The notes beneath the pieces were generated by a model. The model ran no database searches. It had not been told where the DNA came from and saw only the letters and a program-made list of their open reading frames with translations. A DNA stretch of 64,000 nucleotides from Actinocorallia longicatena. GTDB taxonomy: Bacteria; Actinomycetota; Actinomycetes; Streptosporangiales; Streptosporangiaceae. The position numbers were made by a program, and so were the translations under genes. Shown piece after piece: positions 52,717 through 60,470 of the stretch. The stretch is from NCBI RefSeq assembly GCF_039534125.1, contig NZ_BAAAUV010000002.1:496001-560000 (forward strand), read 5' to 3'. Each line of letters opens with the position of its first letter. The stretch's first letter is position 1.

Positions 52717-53181
52717 ATGCCGAACATCGCCACCGCCGACCGCGTCGATCTCGACGGCCTGCTGGAGTTCCTGCGGCCCCGCCACCGGGGGCTGCTGGCC
52801 ATGACCAGGTCCGACGGGCGGCCCCAGCTCTCGCCCGTCACCTGCGGGGTGAACTCAGCCGGGCAGATCGCCGTCGCCACCTATCCCGGCCGCGCCAAGG
52901 CCGTGAACGGGAAGCGGAACCCGCGGGCGTCGATCTGCGTGCTGTCCGACACCTGGGACGGCCCGTACGTCCAGGTCGACGGCGACGTCACCGTCCTCGA
53001 CATGCCGGAGGCCCTCGACGGGCTCGTCGACTACTTCCGCTGCGTCTCCGGCGAGCATCCCGACTGGGACGGCTACCGGGCGGCGATGGCCCGCCAGGAC
53101 AAGTCCCTCATCCTCCTCGACATCACCCGCTGGGGCCCGATCTCCACGGGCGGCTTCCCGCCCCATCTGGCCCCGTCCTGA
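52717..53181 (+). CDS. PPOX class F420-dependent oxidoreductase
   Basis: 154 residues, split beta-barrel flavin/deazaflavin fold. LRPRHRGLLAMTRSDGRPQL and SPVTCG form the first strands; YPGRAKAVNGKRNPRASICV is the phosphate/F420-binding region of the TIGR03618-type family; the end is DITRWGPISTGGFPP. Actinobacteria use such enzymes for reductions of unknown or varied substrates with F420H2. ATG start. Divergent from the SDR. Confidence 0.88.
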   Translation: MPNIATADRVDLDGLLEFLRPRHRGLLAMTRSDGRPQLSPVTCGVNSAGQIAVATYPGRAKAVNGKRNPRASICVLSDTWDGPYVQVDGDVTVLDMPEALDGLVDYFRCVSGEHPDWDGYRAAMARQDKSLILLDITRWGPISTGGFPPHLAPS

Positions 53182-53188
53182 ACCCGTG

Positions 53189-54367
53189 CTAGAGCTCTTC
53201 CTCGCGGGGGCGGCGGACCGCGAGGAGGGCCGTCGCGACCGTGGCGGCCAGGGCGATCAGGCCGGTCAGTGCGCTGGTGACGATCAGGCGGGTGTCGTGG
53301 TGGGTGACCTGGAGCGGGGCCGCGGGCAGCAGCGGGGCGCCGGGGGCGGCGCCCAGGCCGTTGAGGCGGGTCGTGGCGAGGGTGTCGGCGGTCCGGAGGG
53401 CCGCGGCGGCGTCGACCTCGCCGAAGCCGACCGCCAGGCTGTAGCCGGACGCCGGCCGGTGGGCGGCGCTGGTGATGATCGCCTGGGTGACCAGGGCGGG
53501 GGCCAGCGAGGGATGCCTGGCCCGGATCAGGGCGGCCACGCCGGACACGAAGGCGGTCGCGGGGCTGGTGCCGTCGCCGATCCAGTAGGAGTCGCCGGGG
53601 CCCGCGCCGACGATGTCGACCCCGGGCGCCGAGACCACCACCGCCGAGTTCTCGTTGGAGAACCCGGCGTGCCGGTGCTCGGAGTCCACGGCCGCCACCG
53701 AGATCACGCCGGGGAAGGACGCCGGGAAGGAGTAGGGGGCGTTGCCGTTCTTCTTCGCCGTCTTCGAGGCGCCCTCGTTGCCCGCGGCGGCGACCACGAC
53801 CACGCCCTTGGCCACGGCGTGGGCGATGGCCTGCCGCTCCTCACGGGTCGGGATCGGCTTGCCGAGCGACATGTTGATGATCTGGGCGCCGTGGTCGGCG
53901 GCGTAGCGGATGCCGTCGGCGATCACCCGGTCGTAGCGCTTGTCGGTGTTGTAGGTCGTGAAGCCCGGTTCGGAGTTCTCCAGGATCACCCGCAGGGCGA
54001 GGATCCTCGCCTCTGGGGCGACGCCCATGACGCCGTCGGCGCCGCCGGGACCGTGGCCGTGCCCGGCGATGATCGAGGCCATGTTGGTGCCGTGCAGCCG
54101 CTGCGGGGCCACGCCCGGCGGGTTGGCCCCCTCGGTCAGGTCGGGGCCCTCGACGACGGAGCCCGCGAGGTCCGGCTGGGCGGGGTCGACGCCCGAGTCG
54201 AGCACCGCGACCGTCACCCCGGCGCCGCGCGTCATCGCCCAGGCAGCGGGGACGTTCAGCCCGTTCAGGACGGGCTGCTGCTTGTCGCGGACGGCGTCGG
54301 CCGCCGCCGGGCCGCCGCTCCACAGCAGCAGTCCCGGCACGAGGACGAGGGCGGCCCTCCCGATCAC
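53189..54367 (-). CDS. S8 subtilisin-like membrane protease (mycosin-like)
   Basis: 392 residues. A signal peptide (~1-23) precedes the S8 catalytic domain with Asp57 in VAVLDSGVD, His92 in RLHGTNMASII and Ser in GTSPATAFVSGVAAL (~255). A transmembrane helix near the C-terminus (LIVTSALTGLIALAATVATA) and a short cytoplasmic tail follow. Layout and size resemble MycP mycosins of type VII secretion, but no ESX genes are visible nearby. The ATG overlaps the kinase stop (ATGA), so it is coupled to it. Confidence 0.9.
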   Translation of the reverse strand: MIGRAALVLVPGLLLWSGGPAAADAVRDKQQPVLNGLNVPAAWAMTRGAGVTVAVLDSGVDPAQPDLAGSVVEGPDLTEGANPPGVAPQRLHGTNMASIIAGHGHGPGGADGVMGVAPEARILALRVILENSEPGFTTYNTDKRYDRVIADGIRYAADHGAQIINMSLGKPIPTREERQAIAHAVAKGVVVVAAAGNEGASKTAKKNGNAPYSFPASFPGVISVAAVDSEHRHAGFSNENSAVVVSAPGVDIVGAGPGDSYWIGDGTSPATAFVSGVAALIRARHPSLAPALVTQAIITSAAHRPASGYSLAVGFGEVDAAAALRTADTLATTRLNGLGAAPGAPLLPAAPLQVTHHDTRLIVTSALTGLIALAATVATALLAVRRPREEEL

Positions 54368-55947
54368 CTGTAGTAGGGCACCGGCGGTGCGTGGTAGCCG
54401 AGCGCGCCGACCGCCGCGTACAGGGTCTGGGCCTTGGCCGTGAGCGGGTGGGCCGGGCCGAGGACCTTCAGGCAGTCCGCCTGGAGCGCCGTCGCGATCG
54501 CCTGGGCCTTGGGGAGCTGGCCGAGGGCGTGGTTGACCTGGCCGAGCAGCAGCCGGGTCTCGAGGGTGTCGGGGTGCTCGTTGCCGAGGAGCCGGCCGCG
54601 GGCGGTCGCCGTCTCGTAGGCGACGGTCATCGCCTCGGGGTTGCGGTTCAGCGCGTGCAGCGCCCAGCCCTCGGTGTTGCGGGCCTCCTGCGTCTCGGTG
54701 TTCTCCGGGCCGAAGATCCGGCCGCGGTCCCGGGAGACGCCCTGCGCGATCGGCAGCGCCTCCCCGGCCCGGCCGATCGTGTAGAGGATCTTGGCGAGGA
54801 GGAGCCAGCTCCGCAGCGTCTTGGCGTTGTCCTGGCCGAACAGCCGGGTCCTGGCCTGGGCGACCGTCCGTGCGACGCCCTCGGCCTCGGCGCCGCGCCC
54901 GGCGAGGTAGAGCGCCGAGGCGAGGATGTTGCGGCTGCTGAGGGTGTCGGGGTGCTCGGGACCGAGGACCCGGGCACGGCCCTGGGCGGCCTGGTCGGCG
55001 GCCGTCACGGCGTCGGCGAACCGGCCCTCGTGGCAGTAGCGGGCGGCCCGGCGCGAGAGCTGCTCGTACTCGTCGACCGGGGAGGCGGGGGCCTGGGCCT
55101 GCGCGGGGACCTGCGCCCCGGACGGCTGGGCGATGGCCTTGAGCCGCCGCACGACCTCCTTGCAGTCCGCGGGCCGGTCGCCGGGCTCCTTGGCCAGCAT
55201 GTCCCTGACCAGCCGGTCGGCCTCGGCCGGAACGGACGGCGTGTGGTGGCGCGGCCCCTTCGGCTCGTACTTCAGATGCCCCTGGACCAGCGCCTCGATG
55301 CCCTCGTCGATGGGGAACGGCGGCTGCCCGCAGAACAGCTCGTGCAGCATCCCGCCGAGCAGGTAGATGTCAGTGCGGGCGTCGATCTGCCGGCCCAGGA
55401 ACTGCTCGGGCGCCATGTAGACCGGCGTCCCCAGCACTCCGGAGCCGGTGAGGCCCGTGGCCGACGACAGGTGCTTGGCGATGCCGAAGTCGCACAGCTT
55501 GGCCCGGCCACCGTCGATGACCATGACGTTCGCGGGCTTCAGGTCGCGATGGATCACCCCGGCGGAGTGCGCGGCACCGAGGGCGTCGGCGATCTGGATC
55601 GCCAGGTCGATCGCCTGCGCTGTGGCCAGGCCGCCCGCGTTCCGCTCCAGCAGCTTGGCCAGGTCGTCGCCGTTCAGCAGCTCCATGACCAGGTAGAGGA
55701 CGGTGCCGTCCTGGTCCACGTCGTGCACGACGGTGATCCCCGGATGCTGGAGCGTCGCCGCGAGCCGCGCCTCGCGCAGGAAGCGCACGACCCCCTCGGG
55801 GTCCTCGGCGGGGGCCTGCGGCAGCACCTTCACCGCGACCTTCCGGCCCAGCCGGTTGTCCGTGGCCAGGTACACCTGGCCCATCCCGCCCTTGCCGAGC
55901 ATCTGCTCGAGCTCGTAACGCCCCCCGAGCACCACCACGTCCGACAC
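54364..55947 (-). CDS. Serine/threonine protein kinase with TPR-like C-terminus
   Basis: 527 residues. Kinase domain ~10-275: glycine loop LGKGGMGQVYLATD, catalytic Lys40 in VAVKVL, HRDLKPANV, CDFGIAKH, and GTPVYMAPEQ. There is no transmembrane helix, unlike PknB. The C-terminal ~220 residues are helical repeats of the tetratricopeptide type (RVLGPEHPDTLSSRNILASAL and repeats with GNEHPDTLETRLLLG). GTG start set by GACGGAGG upstream; a longer reading exists but is less likely. Coupled to the subtilisin-like protease. Confidence 0.93.
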   Translation of the reverse strand: MSDVVVLGGRYELEQMLGKGGMGQVYLATDNRLGRKVAVKVLPQAPAEDPEGVVRFLREARLAATLQHPGITVVHDVDQDGTVLYLVMELLNGDDLAKLLERNAGGLATAQAIDLAIQIADALGAAHSAGVIHRDLKPANVMVIDGGRAKLCDFGIAKHLSSATGLTGSGVLGTPVYMAPEQFLGRQIDARTDIYLLGGMLHELFCGQPPFPIDEGIEALVQGHLKYEPKGPRHHTPSVPAEADRLVRDMLAKEPGDRPADCKEVVRRLKAIAQPSGAQVPAQAQAPASPVDEYEQLSRRAARYCHEGRFADAVTAADQAAQGRARVLGPEHPDTLSSRNILASALYLAGRGAEAEGVARTVAQARTRLFGQDNAKTLRSWLLLAKILYTIGRAGEALPIAQGVSRDRGRIFGPENTETQEARNTEGWALHALNRNPEAMTVAYETATARGRLLGNEHPDTLETRLLLGQVNHALGQLPKAQAIATALQADCLKVLGPAHPLTAKAQTLYAAVGALGYHAPPVPYYR

Positions 55948-55989
55948 GTCAGCCTCCGTCCGGTTTACCGTGCATGATCCCACCAGAAT

Positions 55990-56691
55990 TCAGCATCTGT
56001 ACTCCGTGATCCGGCACGAGGGCGCCAGCGGGGCCGTCAGCCGGTCGAGGATCTGCTCGGCGAGCTGCGGCGCGACCGTGAACAGATCGGGTTGTTTCTG
56101 TTTCGCCCGTCCGGTGCGCCCGTCGGTGTAACCGGTCGAGGTGACGGCCAGATACGGCCCGGCACGCCGGAACGCGCTCGCCTGGCGGGTGGTGTCGGTG
56201 AACCGGGCGACGACCGAGCCGGGGAACCCGAGGGCGTGCGGGCCGGGGCTGGCGTGCCCCTCGGTCGGGACGGCCTTCAGCGCCCGTTCGGCCGCCGGTG
56301 GATCGGGGAACGCCGCCAGCCCGACCGTGATCACCAATCCCTGCGTCTGGTCGAGGTAGGTGGCCCTCAGCGCGCCCTGGCAGCCCTTGAGCAGGGCGTT
56401 CAGCGCCTCGTCGAAGGCGGCGGGGCAGTCGGAGGTCGGCCCGATCCCGACCCGGGTCGCGGTCTCCGTACCGCCCAGGTCGGGGGCGTAGCCCAGGGTG
56501 TCGGGGAAGATCGTCCCGACGGGCCGGTGCTGCCAGCGGTTCGCCAGCTCGACGGCCATCGCGTCGCGCCACTCGGCCGGGGAGGGGGGCCTGGTCAGCT
56601 CGGCCTGGATCCGGAAGATCGCGAGCACGACCACGGCCAGGCAGGCGGCGGAGGCCAGAGCGGCCATCACCCGGCCGGACGCGTCGCGCAT
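55990..56691 (-). CDS. Single-pass exported protein of unknown function
   Basis: 233 residues. An N-terminal signal anchor (MAALASAACLAVVVLAIF, ~9-26) precedes an extracytoplasmic domain with several Cys (SDCPAAF, LKGCQGA, PSCRITEYRC) that could form disulfides. No family is recognised. It lies 42 bases before the kinase start and is probably the first gene of a three-gene unit with the kinase and the protease, suggesting a sensor or substrate role. Confidence 0.7.
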   Translation of the reverse strand: MRDASGRVMAALASAACLAVVVLAIFRIQAELTRPPSPAEWRDAMAVELANRWQHRPVGTIFPDTLGYAPDLGGTETATRVGIGPTSDCPAAFDEALNALLKGCQGALRATYLDQTQGLVITVGLAAFPDPPAAERALKAVPTEGHASPGPHALGFPGSVVARFTDTTRQASAFRRAGPYLAVTSTGYTDGRTGRAKQKQPDLFTVAPQLAEQILDRLTAPLAPSCRITEYRC

Positions 56692-56802
56692 GATGGACCT
56701 GTTCTACTACAAGAGCACGGCGCGGGCCATCGGGTCCGCTACCTGGAAAGTTTCTTTTCGATTACCGCCTTCACCGCAGGACAAGGCATTATCTGGACGG
56801 CG

Positions 56803-56834
56803 TTAGTACCACCCGCTGTTAGTACCACCCGCTG
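56803..56834 (+). repeat. Tandem 16-bp repeat upstream of the ROK gene
   Basis: TTAGTACCACCCGCTG occurs twice in direct tandem (56803-56818 and 56819-56834), 52 bases before the ROK gene start. It may be paired operator half-sites or a local duplication. Confidence 0.6.
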
Positions 56835-56886
56835 ATTGACCCCGTACCGTCCCCGCGCGCGAGCCCCCGAACCAAGGAGTCGTCCC

Positions 56887-57792
56887 ATGGCGGACACGTG
56901 TGTCGTCGCACTCGATGTGGGCGGGACGCGCATGAAGGCCGGGCTCGTCGGCGACGGTGCGCATGTGATCACGGTTTCCATGTACGACACGGGACGCGAG
57001 GACGGGCCGGGAGCGGTCACCGAGCGGCTGGTGAGCGTCGTCCAGCGGCTCACCGACAACGCCCGTGAGCGGGGACTCAGGCCCTCCGGCGCCGGGGTGG
57101 TCATCCCCGGGATCATCGACGAGGGCAGCGGGGTCGTCCGCAACTCGGCCAACATCGGCTGGCGCGACTTCCCGCTGCGGGGCCATCTCGCCCAGCACAT
57201 CGACCTGCCCGTGGCGATCGGCCACGACGTGCGGGCCGGCGGGCTGGCCGAATCGGTCCTCGGCGCGGGCCAGGGCGAACGCGACATGCTCTTCCTGCCG
57301 CTGGGCACCGGCATCGCCGCCGCCATGATCATGGACGGGCGGCCGTTCAGCGGCAACGGCTACGGCGGCGAGATCGGCCACATGCAGATCGACCCGAAGG
57401 GGACCGTCTGCGGCTGCGGGGCCCGCGGCTGCCTGGAGACGATCTCCTCGGCGTCGGCGGTGTCGCGCCGCTACTCCGAGCGGGCGGGCGCCGAGACCAG
57501 CGCGGCCGAGGTCGCGCGGCGGGTGCAGACCCGTGAACCGCTCGCCATGGAGATCTGGCAGGACTGCACCGACGGGCTGGCCACGGCCATGCTCGCCTAC
57601 ATGAGCATCTGCGCGCCCGCTCAGATCGTCGTCGGCGGCGGCCTGGCCGAGTCGGGCGAGACGCTGCTGGCGCCCGTCCGGGCCGCGGTCGAGCGCCGGA
57701 TGACCTTCCACCGGCCGGTGCGGATCGTCCGGGCCGCCCTCGGCGACCGGGCGGGCCTGCTCGGCGCCGCCCTCCTCGGCCGGACGGCCTGA
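56887..57792 (+). CDS. ROK family protein (glucokinase-like)
   Basis: 301 residues. The phosphate loop VALDVGGTRMKAGLV is at the start, EIGHMQIDP follows, and the ROK zinc signature CGCGARGCLETISSASAV is at ~177-195. No DNA-binding domain is present, so it is a sugar kinase rather than a NagC-type repressor. The substrate is probably glucose or a related sugar. ATG start with AAGGAG seven bases upstream. It stands alone. Confidence 0.92.
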   Translation: MADTCVVALDVGGTRMKAGLVGDGAHVITVSMYDTGREDGPGAVTERLVSVVQRLTDNARERGLRPSGAGVVIPGIIDEGSGVVRNSANIGWRDFPLRGHLAQHIDLPVAIGHDVRAGGLAESVLGAGQGERDMLFLPLGTGIAAAMIMDGRPFSGNGYGGEIGHMQIDPKGTVCGCGARGCLETISSASAVSRRYSERAGAETSAAEVARRVQTREPLAMEIWQDCTDGLATAMLAYMSICAPAQIVVGGGLAESGETLLAPVRAAVERRMTFHRPVRIVRAALGDRAGLLGAALLGRTA

Positions 57793-57832
57793 GGCCCGGC
57801 CGGGAGTACCGAAGGGTGAGACCGGGTTTCCG

Positions 57833-57858
57833 GGAATGCGGCGGCCCGTGCGAAAGTT
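57833..57858 (+). promoter_or_regulatory. Sigma-R-type promoter of moeZ
   Basis: GGAAT (57833-57837) and GTT (57856-57858) with exactly 18 bases between, 46 bases before the moeZ start. As recalled, moeB/moeZ is reported in the sigma-R regulon of Streptomyces, which supports the assignment. Confidence 0.62.
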
Positions 57859-57903
57859 GTCCCTGGACAGCAGTCATATGAGTGCCCAACTCTGGAGTGG
57901 AAC

Positions 57904-59085
57904 GTGTCTTTGCCACCGCTGGTCGAGCCCGCGGCCGAGCTGACCCGTGACGAGGTCAACCGGTACTCGCGGCACCTGATCATCCCCGATGTGGGGATGA
58001 CCGGGCAGAAGCGACTGAAGAACGCGAAGGTGCTCTGTGTGGGCGCCGGCGGCCTCGGCTCGCCCGCGCTGATGTACCTGGCCGCGGCGGGCGTCGGCAC
58101 GCTGGGGATCATCGACTTCGACGTCGTCGACGAGTCCAACCTGCAGCGCCAGATCATCCACCGTCAGTCCACGCTGGGCCTGCCCAAGGCGGAGTCGGCG
58201 GCGCAGACGGTGCGCGACATCAACCCGCTGATCGAGGTCAGGGTCCACAACGTCGCGCTCGACCGCGACAACGTGCTGGACATCTTCTCCGAGTACGACC
58301 TGATCGTCGACGGCACCGACAACTTCGCGACCCGGTACATGGTCAACGACGCCGCCGTGCTGCTGAACAAGCCGTACGTGTGGGGTTCGATCTACCGGTT
58401 CGACGGCCAGGCGTCGGTGTTCTGGTCCGAGCACGGCCCCTGCTACCGCTGCCTCTACCCCGAGCCCCCGCCCCCCGGGATGGTCCCCTCCTGCGCCGAG
58501 GGCGGCGTGCTGGGCGTGCTGTGCGCGTCCATCGGCTCCATCCAGGTCAACGAGGCGATCAAGCTCCTGACCGGGATCGGCGAGCCGCTCGTCGGGCGTC
58601 TGATGATCTACGACGCCCTGGAGATGACCTACCGTCAGCTCAAGGTCCGCAAGGACCCGGAGTGCCCGCTCTGCGGCGAGAACCCGACCATCACCGAGCT
58701 GATGGAGGACTACGAGGCCTTCTGCGGCGCCGTCTCCGACGAGGCCGCCGACGCCGCCAAGGACTCGACGATCACCGTCGGCGAGCTCAAGAGCATGCTG
58801 GACAACGAGGAGAAGATCTTCCTCATCGACGTCCGCGAGCCCAACGAGTACGAGATCGTCTCGATCCCGGGCGCGACCCTGATCCCGAAGGGCGAGTTCC
58901 TCAACGGCAACGCCCTGGAGAAGCTCCCGCAGGACCGCAAGATCGTCCTGCACTGCAAGTCGGGCGTCCGCTCCGCCGAGGCCCTCGCGGTCGTCAAGGG
59001 CGCGGGCTTCTCCGACGCCGTGCACGTCGGCGGCGGCGTCCTGGCCTGGGTCCGCCAGATCGACCCGAGCCTGCCCAGCTACTGA
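57904..59085 (+). CDS. moeZ: Adenylyltransferase/sulfurtransferase MoeZ
   Basis: 393 residues. The ThiF/MoeB domain has the ATP loop VLCVGAGGLGSPALMYLAAA (~43-62), NLQRQIIH, and zinc Cys pairs CYRC and CPLC. The C-terminal rhodanese domain has the persulfide Cys near 351 in LHCKSGVRSAEA. It adenylates and thiocarboxylates small sulfur carriers such as MoaD and CysO. GTG start with GGAGTGG upstream. A strong terminator follows. It connects functionally with MoaE at 15.2 kb. Confidence 0.95.
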   Translation: MSLPPLVEPAAELTRDEVNRYSRHLIIPDVGMTGQKRLKNAKVLCVGAGGLGSPALMYLAAAGVGTLGIIDFDVVDESNLQRQIIHRQSTLGLPKAESAAQTVRDINPLIEVRVHNVALDRDNVLDIFSEYDLIVDGTDNFATRYMVNDAAVLLNKPYVWGSIYRFDGQASVFWSEHGPCYRCLYPEPPPPGMVPSCAEGGVLGVLCASIGSIQVNEAIKLLTGIGEPLVGRLMIYDALEMTYRQLKVRKDPECPLCGENPTITELMEDYEAFCGAVSDEAADAAKDSTITVGELKSMLDNEEKIFLIDVREPNEYEIVSIPGATLIPKGEFLNGNALEKLPQDRKIVLHCKSGVRSAEALAVVKGAGFSDAVHVGGGVLAWVRQIDPSLPSY

Positions 59086-59100
59086 GCACCACCGAGCACC

Positions 59101-59142
59101 ACGGGTGAGGCCCCGGACCCACCGGTCCGGGGCCTCACCCGT
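59101..59142 (+). terminator. Strong hairpin terminator after moeZ
   Basis: Perfect 19-bp inverted repeat (first arm 59101-59119, core GAGGCCCCGGACC; second arm 59124-59142), loop CACC, beginning 16 bases after the moeZ stop. Confidence 0.85.
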
Positions 59143-59245
59143 GCTCGCCCCCGTCGGCCTCGACCAGCGGCCGCCCGACGATCCGCCGGAGCGTCTCGGC
59201 AGGCGTCGAGTAGCTTCCGGTGGGGTTCGTGGCAGGATCTGGCGG

Positions 59246-59536
59246 GTGGAGGACTTCGGGGAGCTGGTGCTCCAGGTGGTCGAGCGGATTCCGCCCGGCA
59301 GGGTCATGACCTACGGCGACGTCGCGGAGTATCTCGGGGTGGGCGGGCCCCGGCAGGTCGGCCGGGTCCTGGCCACGCAGGGCGGCGGGGTGCCGTGGTG
59401 GCGGGTGATCCGGGCGGACGGGAAGATGCTGCCCGGCCACGAGCGGCGGGCCCGTGAGCAGTATTTGAAGGAAGGAACGCCTCTTCGGGGTGAAGATCGA
59501 GTAGATCTGCGCAACGCCCGGTGGGATGGTTCCTGA
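59246..59536 (+). CDS. Alkyltransferase-like protein (MGMT family, ATL)
   Basis: 96 residues. The MGMT DNA-binding domain shows RIPPGRVMTYGDVAEYLG and RQVGRVLATQ. The active-site motif PCHRV is replaced by PWWRVIR (Trp51, Trp52), so it cannot transfer alkyl groups. ATL proteins bind O6-alkylguanine and flag it for nucleotide excision repair. GTG start after a 100-base gap from the terminator. It precedes the serine-hydrolase lipoprotein by one base. Confidence 0.92.
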   Translation: MEDFGELVLQVVERIPPGRVMTYGDVAEYLGVGGPRQVGRVLATQGGGVPWWRVIRADGKMLPGHERRAREQYLKEGTPLRGEDRVDLRNARWDGS

Positions 59537-59537
59537 C

Positions 59538-60464
59538 ATGGGTTTCGGGAGGATGGCGGCCGGGCTCGGCCTCGCCGCCGCGGTGTGCTGCGGGTGCTCG
59601 TCGGGCCAGGCCCCGCGGGCCGAGCGGGCCTCGGCCTCGGTGCCGCCGGCCGGGCCCTCTTCCACGGCGGCTCCCACGGCCTCGCCGACGGCCGTCCCGG
59701 TGAAGCCGAAGAAGTTCGACAAGGCCGCGCTGGACCGTGAGCTGCGCAGGTACCTGGGCGGGCGGGCCAGCGGCGCGGGCATCCACGTGCTCGACCGCAC
59801 CACCGGCCGCCGCTACTCCTACCGGCCCGACACCGAGTTCGTGACGGCCAGCGTCGCCAAACTCGACATCCTCATGACGCTGCTGCTGAAGCGGCAGAAG
59901 GCCCACCGGGGCCTCAGCGCGGACGAGAAGTACGACGCCGGGATCATGATCCGCGAGAGCGACAACTTCGCCGCCGACCGGAACTTCCGGCGGGCCGGCA
60001 GCGCGACGGGCGTCAACGCGGCGAACCGGCGGTCGTTCCGGCTGAAGCACACCGAGGCGATCGACGCCCAGTGCCTCGACCTGCTCTGCTGGAGCCTGAC
60101 CCGCACCACCCCGCGCGACCAGGAGCGGCTGATGGAGAACCTCTTCTCCGGGCCGCTGGAGCGGAAGCACCGCGACTTCGTCCTCGGCCTGATGAGCGAG
60201 GTCGTCAAGGACCAGCGGTGGGGGGTGGGCGCGGGGGCGCTCAAGGGCGACCGGGTCTACAACAAGAACGGCTGGATGACCCACCAGCGCGACGGCGACC
60301 GCTGGGCGGTCAACAGCGTCGGACGGATCGAGGGCCACGGGCACGATCTGCTGGTGGCGGTGATGACCAACCACAACCCGTCCATGGGTTACGGGATCAC
60401 CACCGCCGAGCACCTGGTGGCCAGGGTCGCCGACGCCTTCCGCGCGACGACCCCGGCGGTCTGA
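59538..60464 (+). CDS. Lipoprotein-like serine hydrolase (class A beta-lactamase fold)
   Basis: 308 residues. The N-terminus MGFGRMAAGLGLAAAVCCGC is a signal peptide with an unusual lipobox before Cys20, followed by a Ser/Pro/Ala linker. Catalytic motifs are SVAK (SxxK), RESDNFA (SDN), and YNKNG in place of KTG. The conserved Glu166 region is not evident, so it is more likely a peptidase/esterase or penicillin-binding-like enzyme than a resistance lactamase. ATG 59538 is used; ATG 59526 overlaps the ATL stop. It converges with the MMPL gene. Confidence 0.85.
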   Translation: MGFGRMAAGLGLAAAVCCGCSSGQAPRAERASASVPPAGPSSTAAPTASPTAVPVKPKKFDKAALDRELRRYLGGRASGAGIHVLDRTTGRRYSYRPDTEFVTASVAKLDILMTLLLKRQKAHRGLSADEKYDAGIMIRESDNFAADRNFRRAGSATGVNAANRRSFRLKHTEAIDAQCLDLLCWSLTRTTPRDQERLMENLFSGPLERKHRDFVLGLMSEVVKDQRWGVGAGALKGDRVYNKNGWMTHQRDGDRWAVNSVGRIEGHGHDLLVAVMTNHNPSMGYGITTAEHLVARVADAFRATTPAV

Positions 60465-60470
60465 ACCCCC

